In this document: one piece after another, positions 57,486 through 64,000 of the stretch
How positions within the stretch are numbered: the stretch's first letter is position 1
Layout: each line of letters begins with the position of its first letter
From: Prostheceraeus crozeri
Taxonomy: Eukaryota; Platyhelminthes; Polycladida; Euryleptidae
Reading direction: 5' to 3'
DNA: 64,000 nt
Assembly: GCA_907163375.1 (NCBI GenBank)
Contig: CAJQUW010006804.1
Coordinates: 124,001-188,000, forward strand
Made by a program: the position numbers and the translations under genes
The notes under the pieces: model-generated
Databases searched by the model: none
Seen by the model: only the letters and a program-made list of their open reading frames with translations
Told to the model about the DNA's origin: nothing

Positions 57486-58645
57486 CAAGGAGGTCTAGAT
57501 ATCTATAATTCTATAATCGATATTCTTCTACTACGACGATTGCAACTCAGTTATTTCTTCTTATCGTGCAAGGTATTCAACATGAAGACAATACCTACAT
57601 ATTCCGCATCCCGATACTTCGAAAAAAAAGTTGTGATCTCTCTGGGTTTGGGTCTACCTATGACGTTCGTGAGACGCTTAACATCTCCTCTGAGTTGCAT
57701 GGCATGCGAAAAGATTGGGTAATCATATTCGACGAGACATATGTCGAACATTCAATACGTTTGCGTGGAAACGATCTGATCGGGCCTTCCCATAGAGGTA
57801 TTGCGAAGACGATCAAGTCTGTCCGGGCAATCCTTGTTCTCACAATAAGTCTTTTGATTGGAGAGAGAAAGTCTTCAGTAGCACGACTGATGCCTGTTTT
57901 TTTACCTTGAAGGCTAAATTTTATGCTAAACTGATAGCTTTGATAAAAGTTATTTCAGAATGTGGGGACGAGAGAAAGCTTTGAATGTGATTACCATGCC
58001 AGAACTCGGAAATGATAAACATTATTATCTGAAAATCTTCCTTGTGATCCGAATTCATCTTGGAAAATTAGGCATCCGACTGACATTTGATTATACCTTC
58101 TTTTTCATTCAAAATATCTGATGAAGAACATACGCAACAATCGGATCACAGAATGTCACAAAAAATTGACTTTGATGTTCTTAGGGAGTAAAATCAAAAT
58201 CGCAGGTGCATGGCAGGACATAGTCGATTGCAAGAGGATACAAAACATGTTGTTGAAATGGCTGTTTTGACTTTTTGGTATGTTTTCCATCGAGCATCCA
58301 ACGAAAAAAGTTACCTTTGGTTCCCAAAGTATTCACAGAAAAAGTAGTCACTCCACTTATTTTGAACAGCAAGACAAATACTGCGGAATACACTGGTTTC
58401 ATATTTTTCGGATGAGGAAAATTCTCAATGAAATATCTCCAGATCTTCACATTCGATTCGATTCAATGACAGTGAAAGAGAGCAGATAACTCAGACATCA
58501 CACAAAAATTCGACAAAACTTGCAAAATATTGAAAATTCATTCACTGCTATCATATGCTCCTATCTCTGTAACAGGCCTTCGAAGCTCTCCCACAGAAAG
58601 CGTCATTCTGCCTCCTGTACAATTATAGATATCTAGACCTCCTTG
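57486..58645. mobile_element. hAT-like non-autonomous element with 8-bp target duplication
   Basis: The 25-bp terminal inverted repeats are perfect, starting CAAGGAGGTCTAGATATCTA. They are flanked by the identical 8-mer CAACGGGA at 57478-57485 and 58646-58653. An 8-bp duplication and CA-starting ends fit the hAT superfamily. The inside (1.1 kb) lacks a transposase but holds minus-strand segments that read like protein (ENKDCPDRLDRLRNTSMGRP at about 57800 and HAMQLRGDVKRLTNVIGRPK at about 57680) of unknown origin. Confidence 0.88.
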
Positions 58646-58748
58646 CAACGGGATATCTTCCTCTAATTCAAAAACAGTACATTAAATGATAAAGTCCTGA
58701 AAACAGTACATTAGACGATAAAGTACTCTTACGGCATTTAAGTATATG

Positions 58749-58844
58749 ATAAATGCCTCGATAGAGGATTTAAATGGTCAGAATGTCCGAGTGGCGAAGC
58801 CACGAGGATATTTGGCCATTTGGATCCGACATCGAGGCATTTAT
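58749..58844. repeat. Short palindrome with ATAAATGCCTCGAT ends
   Basis: ATAAATGCCTCGAT at 58749-58762 and its exact complement at 58831-58844 enclose further partly complementary words (GGCCATTTGGATCCGA / TTTAAATGGTCAG). It looks like a tiny MITE or hairpin. Confidence 0.65.
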
Positions 58845-58849
58845 AACAT

Positions 58850-60290
58850 ATTTATAGCACTGTATGTAATGATATCAACATTGACAAACATAATTGATAT
58901 ATTCAACCATAGATTTGGGATTCTGTATTCTTGGAGATCTAGAATATCTAGGTTTCCATAGATTTATTTTCATTTTTAGATTTGAAACCTTGGAATTCTA
59001 TGGATTCAGTCTTATCTATCTATGCATTCGTTGTAGGAGTCCATGGATAGCAAAGGCATGAAAGATCGAATTCTATGGTTCATCCACAGACCACAATAGT
59101 ACTACGATTTAGAAGTCCATGGATTACCTGGTATATTCCCATAGAAATTAACAGTACCATAGAAAGTCCTAGAATGGAAATTGCATGAAAATTATGGCAC
59201 CTCCGGGGGAACTTTGTCGGGGCAAAAAGCAAAATTTGCGGACTGGCTTTCTTGTTTTCTGGTTGACATTTTAAATTATCAAGTCAATTTGTGATCTTGA
59301 TTGTTGCCCCTTGTCCAAAGATCATGTACACAAAAGCAATAGTGAATTTACAAAATAGTGCAGCGACAGGATGACAGAGAAGGAAATCCTTTAAAACGTT
59401 CTGTATGGTCATCATTTTGAAATATCGCTCCTATAATCAATCAAGAGCATAATCAGACACGTATGCAACTTGTAATGTCCATTTACAGATCATACATTGC
59501 TCCAGCTTGAAATCAGAGGCCAAGAAATCTTACAGTATTCATTTTATTTTGAAAGATTCCCCTGTTCATTATATTTGAACAATTTTCAAAACCTTTGCAT
59601 GCTTTCGAATATGAGCCTCCGTAATATCATCACACTGTGTCATATTAATCATTTAGTGATTAATTGAAAACCTCCAACGCCATTTCATTTATCTGATAAA
59701 TGACTGTCGCTAGAGAAGCTTTCGATGTTTTTATTCCAGAAGAGCGCTAGGTTTCTTGACCGTTAGGAGGGGAAATTATCCAATAATTAAAATTTTTATC
59801 TTTGAATTCTTGAAATGTTCTTACAACCAGTACACCGACTACTTTCGATTATGACTCTGTGAACCAAATTTCAATTCGTATTCCAGTGTTGAAAAATTTG
59901 AAAATAGTTGTCAATGACTCGTACAAATAGACACAGCATATTAATCCATGGAATAGTAGGCTATTTCACATAAAACAATGCCACCATCTCACTTAAAATT
60001 CTCTCCACGAAAATCCTGTAATTAGGTGTCAACAACTTACACAACCAACTTGGCAAATAGATTCACTATGATACAATGTTTTAGATCGAATCTGATCTAC
60101 AAACCATAGATTTTTCCATGTGCCATCATCGTACATAGGCAAGATATCAAACTTCCATTCTAGTGTACTATTATCTACTTCTATGTATATTCCATGATAT
60201 TCTCAATGATGTTTGAAATTTGAATCATGCATAATCAAACTGGAATAATCTGGTCATTTTATCCAAGCTCATCTCCTGAAAGATTTACAC
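58850..60290. other. Non-coding, with repeated CCATAGAT/CCATGGAT words
   Basis: Words of the type CCATAGAT, TCCATGGAT and CTATGGAT in both orientations occur about ten times in 58940-59170, and again near 59945 and 60105-60195. The clustering at two ends of a 1.3-kb stretch suggests subterminal repeats of a DNA transposon, but I could not define its ends. Confidence 0.4.
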
Positions 60291-60294
60291 GATA

Positions 60295-61577
60295 ATGGCT
60301 TCACGTATTACTGAAAATCAAATTCCCACTTCCAGTAGATTTGCATCAACTACTGACACTGAAATTCAAAGCCATCTAAATGAAGTGACCCCAAAAAATA
60401 CTATTCAAAAAGCGAAGTAGGCATTTAAGCTATTTAAGAGTTGGCACGATGAATGGAAAATTAGAATTCACGGTCCATTAAAGGTAATCAAGGGAATTGA
60501 TGAATTTACCGAATCCGATTTGAATTACTGCCTCAAGTACTTCTTTTCTGATGTCAGAAAAACTGATGGTAGCAGGTATCCACCGTCAACTTTAAAAGAG
60601 CTTGGAGCGATGATTCAATACAATTTCATACACAACTACAATTTTAATTTCTCCTTATTCAAAGATCCTCAGTTTCAAGAGTCGCGCATGGTCCTAAATG
60701 CTGAACTGAAACTGTCAGCTAAGGCTGGTCTTGCTAAACCCAAAAAGCGAGCAAACAATATACCGATTGAAGCCGAAGATGAATTGTGGCGAAAAGGAAT
60801 TTTTGGATATTCAAATCCAAAACAACTTCAGCAAACGTTGATTTATCATCTTGGATTGCATTTTAGCTTAATAGCAGCTCAAGAGCAATATGATTTGGAC
60901 TACGGTGAGGATTCACAAATACGCCTTGGAAAGGATGAAAATGGTGACTTTCTTGAATACACAGAGCGAATGTCTAAAAGCAAACGCTTTGGAATTACTA
61001 ACACAAGAATGGATCCGAAGGTCACGCGAGTGTATGCCAGTGATAATGCCGAACGCTGTCCTTTGAAGTTATTCAAAGAGTACGTGTCGCATCGCCCTGA
61101 AGCTCATAACCAAGAAGGCAACAAGGCATTTTATCTTCATGCATACCTTATCCTCGAGGCCCCGTCTGGTATAAAAACACCCGCTTGGGTATACATAGCA
61201 TTCAGCAAACTGTGAGGAACTTGTTTCTACATTCTACATCAAGTGACATGTTCCTTACAAATACAAGCCTGAGAAGGACCGCGAAGAATAGGCTGGTGCA
61301 AGCCGGGATTCCAAGCGAGGTCGCCAGGAAGAAGACTGGCCGCATATCTGATGCTGCAGATTCTGCATACATCGATGGGAGCTTATTTGAGAAGCAAATG
61401 AGCAGTGCTATATACTGTAATCAGTCAAATAACGAAGTGAGATCCATTGAGTGTCAAAGTGGAGCAAGGTTCTCATTCCAAAATTGCAGTGTTAAAATTA
61501 CAGTGAATGAATGCAAAGAACTAAATTCTTCAAGCAACGGAGGGAAAACCACGATTGACCGGTGTAGTCGTATTTAA
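60295..61577 (+). pseudogene. Crypton-type tyrosine recombinase, nearly intact
   Basis: The start MASRITENQIPTSSRFASTT is at 60295, followed by an in-frame TAG at 60418-60420. Then comes a long open stretch: FKSWHDEWKIRIHGPLKVI, the core-binding part KTDGSRYPPSTLKELGAMIQ, LNAELKLSAKAGLAKPKKR, LQQTLIYHLGLHFSLIAAQE and MDPKVTRVYAS. A frame change near 61185 continues with TSLRRTAKNRLVQAGIPSEV and ARKKTGR, the second half of a tyrosine recombinase. In the sister copy the position FSLIAAQEQ reads CAMRAATEH, so the expected catalytic Arg is Ile here. These DUF3504-type enzymes cut and rejoin DNA through a tyrosine. Two lesions plus the Arg loss suggest it is dead, though the overall frame is well kept. 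Confidence 0.85.
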
Positions 61578-61632
61578 TTCAGCGACAAGTTTCGACCGGT
61601 GCTTCGGTCCTGTTCACGCAACTAAATGACTC
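61573..61632 (-). ncRNA. Hammerhead-like motif with swapped C3-G8 pair (tentative)
   Basis: Read on minus: ATTTAGTTGC, GTGAACA in place of CTGATGA, stem II GACCG-AAGCAC-CGGTC, GAA, ACTTGT, cleavage base C, GCTGAATTAAAT. Stem II pairs over 5 bp, stem III begins with the A15.1-U16.1 pair, and stem I ends pair (GC/GC, then ATTTA/TAAAT). C3 is G and G8 is C, which would keep the 3-8 pair by a double change. This is probably the end of a Penelope-like or related element just downstream of the Crypton gene. Confidence 0.35.
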
Positions 61633-61830
61633 AAATGAAAAATGACTTCTGTGTTTTTGCAAAGTTTTCTAGTTGTTTGCCTTAACTGAATGTAAGTACT
61701 TTTATGACCAGTACTTACACTGATGTAAGTACTGAGATTTTAAATACAGATATCGACAAACTATAGTACTTTCCTGAAAAATAAAATATGGCTTTTAACA
61801 ATACTAAATACCATTTACAGTGCTTTAAAT

Positions 61831-61965
61831 TATGATACATCACAGATATCAGGCCTTACACATGGAACGTCCTCGTTCATAGACTTAATGTACGAGACTC
61901 GTACATTAAATCTATGACTCGGACTTTCTACAATGTGTAAAGCCTGATATCAGTGATATATCATA
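61831..61965. mobile_element. Hairpin MITE, 135 bp
   Basis: The arms are near-complementary over about 62 bp each. ATGATACATCACAGATATCA at the left matches its complement at the right, and the centre is the perfect palindrome AATGTACGAGACTCGTACATT. No target duplication is clear. Confidence 0.75.
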
Positions 61966-61969
61966 CACT

Positions 61970-63740
61970 TAAAGGTTGCATCACGAGCGATTACACGAGC
62001 GCGAGTTTAATAGAGTGGTGCAGCAGAAATGTTGCCACATTTTTCTGCCAAACTGACATCATTTCCTCGATGCATGAGTTGTATGAATCATAGATATCGG
62101 ACCGCATAACCATTTTTTTCTGAAAGCATTTCTTAACAATTGGCAAACAGAATTTCATTGTCTAATTGGTTAGTCGATTTATCACAGACTCATAACGCTA
62201 TCATATATTTCTATCGGAGATTGCTGCATTTAGACAGAAATTTGGAAACTTTCTTTGTCAACTTACATGAATGTTGCCTATCTCTCTGTTGTGCCATCTA
62301 TCCTTTTTGTAGCTAGCTTCATGATTGACTTTCAATGGCTGTTGTCATTATTCAGGGAATGTACTTCTATGACAAAATAATCAATTAGAGTACGTCTGTA
62401 ATTGTTTTATCTTTCGACAATGGCAATTGTAAAACCCTTCTACTTAGATATCAGCAGTTCAGACAGGTCTTCTGTAGTCTTCGAAATGATCATCTGTCCG
62501 CTATGTATCAACGAACAAAGTTAAAGGACTTTAACTTAAATGTTTAATGTTAAATGTTTGAAACTCATTCGTTTTGGATTTATTTGTTGAAGTGTTAAGT
62601 ATAGATTCCAGGTAGAGTTTTAGCAGTTACATAGAAGTCAGCCAAGTGTGTAGCATCCCACTTACAAAGAATTTGCATTTGTCATACTTCTCAGTCTCAT
62701 AACTGTGCACCCTGGGATGTGACTTCTTATACCGTTACTGTGCGACCAGTGGACGCCACTGTGCAACAATTAACATTCACAATGCATTAAATTTTTGACT
62801 TTTTTCATAGGTTTGATTGTATCGGATAAGCATTCATTTATTCATTTTTGTTGTTGTCTTTTCCTTCTCGGTCAAAGCAACCTTTCAAATTCCATTAACT
62901 TAATTCACATTCCCGCGGTCTTAGCCCAAAATCAGTTTAGATAAGGGAATCACTTTTTATAATTAGATAAAATGCGTGCGTTTATCATGAAAGGAAAATT
63001 TATCTAAACACATTTAAACTTCTTCCTTGCATTTTGAAATCGTCTCAAAATTTTGTGGTAAGGAAATTAGTAAACTGTTGCCTTCATTATGCACTTGGGC
63101 TGCAAGTGACACCTCATAAAAAACTTTATTAAAATTGTTATTGTTGTTTCCTGCTGAGGATAAACCGAATTTCATAATTCTTCTCAGCATGGTTCTTTCA
63201 TTATACTTTCAATATTTCGAAATTACACATCCGTAAAACGTTATCGACCTCTGACTGTTGGGCCTAATTATATGAGTTGAACGTTATCGTGGCATACGCA
63301 ATCGTTGCATCCAAGTTCATTATCGTTATTGTACTTTTTGATGACTGAAAACTGGGAATGACTACGAGTCAGACTTTTTGTACGTTTAATAATTCTCATC
63401 AAGTTTCTATCTACGACGGTTATCTGATATATTAATGGATGTCAGGAAAACATTCATGGCGATGCGTCTCATGCTCCTTAACTTTGACAAGCTACTTCTG
63501 TGTCTTCTATTTTCTCAACTTATTCTGAAATAACACCGCTGGTCAAAGACAGATGGAAGATATAAGTTTTTTATATTCAGTATATACTGCATATGCTTCA
63601 AGCCAGTGTGAAAATTGTAAACCAAAAACATTTGAGCTCAGTTCAAAAATGACTATGGCAAATCCAATTTTCCACAGGTTTTATTGGCCAACAGCGGCAT
63701 TTGCCATACAGCAAATCTAGTTTAACAACGACAGATGACG
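61970..63740. other. Non-coding sequence
   Basis: No gene, repeat or RNA feature recognised on either strand. Confidence 0.35.
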
Positions 63741-63749
63741 TCTTATCGT

Positions 63750-64000
63750 GGTGATTTCAAGTCAATATCAGAAATTTCGAAAATAGAAAATTCGATAAAC
63801 TCATCAAGAGATTTGAGAAAGCTCAGACAATTATCTGCTGATCGCTATTCTCACAAATGACCAGACAGTCATCAACGTATCACTGATAAAGTAACGGAGA
63901 CTGACCGTCATACTTATTGAACTGAGACTCAATCATATCCATAGCAGCCATGGCAAGGCCAAGTCTGGATCCCATCGACATGCCATCAATCTGATCGTAC
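63750..64000 (-). mobile_element. Penelope-like reverse transcriptase fragment (runs off the window)
   Basis: The minus strand from 64000 reads YDQIDGMSMGSRLGLAMAAM (the QIDG-x-MGS-LG motif of Penelope reverse transcriptases). It continues to YVDDCLVICENSD at about 63880-63840, the catalytic YVDD. A stop directly before YVDD and another after shows decay. The remainder would lie beyond 64000. Confidence 0.8.

Overview
The window is eukaryotic, almost certainly from a marine or aquatic invertebrate animal. It is AT-rich, has one spliced host gene with kilobase introns, and is crowded with decaying transposable elements: Polinton/Maverick, Tc1/mariner, PIF/Harbinger, piggyBac-type, hAT-type, Crypton-like, CR1/jockey-type LINE and Penelope-like. 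The species cannot be named from sequence alone. Nothing suggests bacterial or organellar DNA.

The only host gene I can assemble is a secreted-type M14 metallocarboxypeptidase (carboxypeptidase A/B family) on the minus strand. Five exons with matching phases and clean GT-AG borders lie at 32744-32669, 32613-32480, 27746-27647, 23039-22941 and 18177-18079. They encode the activation peptide and the start of the catalytic domain, including the zinc-binding HARE motif. The signal-peptide exon and the exons after HAREW are not visible. The later exons would have to lie left of position 1, beyond two Polinton copies.

Layout. 1-7989: right part of a broken Polinton (copy A, genes on minus) ending in tandem repeats. 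7990-9150: non-coding, with a short duplication. 9153-10526: mariner-type element with TA duplication and 16-bp perfect terminal repeats. 10529-17286: second, shorter copy of the same Polinton family (copy B), split by a 3.46-kb DNA transposon with CACGTG-rich ends (11698-15154). 17290-32744: the carboxypeptidase gene, with introns holding TA-flanked MITEs, a 1.26-kb foldback and Penelope-like fragments. 33950-34500: Penelope-like fragment. 34880-38250: LINE. 38936-39877: piggyBac-type MITE. 40680-40940: tRNA-promoter SINE carrying a hammerhead ribozyme. 41390-41800: Penelope-like 3' end. 42826-44364: Tc1-like element. 45732-49937: PIF/Harbinger element with transposase and MADF partner. 51380-52420: Tc1-like remnant. 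55160-57460 and 60295-61577: two divergent Crypton-type tyrosine recombinase genes in opposite orientation. 57486-58645: hAT-like element with a perfect 8-bp target duplication. 63750-64000: Penelope-like reverse transcriptase fragment running off the window.

The most interesting signals are: (1) a complete type I hammerhead ribozyme inside a short retroelement with Pol III-type boxes at 40866-40919, resembling the Sm-alpha plan of schistosomes; (2) a Polinton lineage that carries a separate DEDDh exonuclease-like protein and RING-like proteins; (3) an unclassified DNA transposon with ACACGTGT-repeat ends whose empty site is preserved in the sister Polinton.
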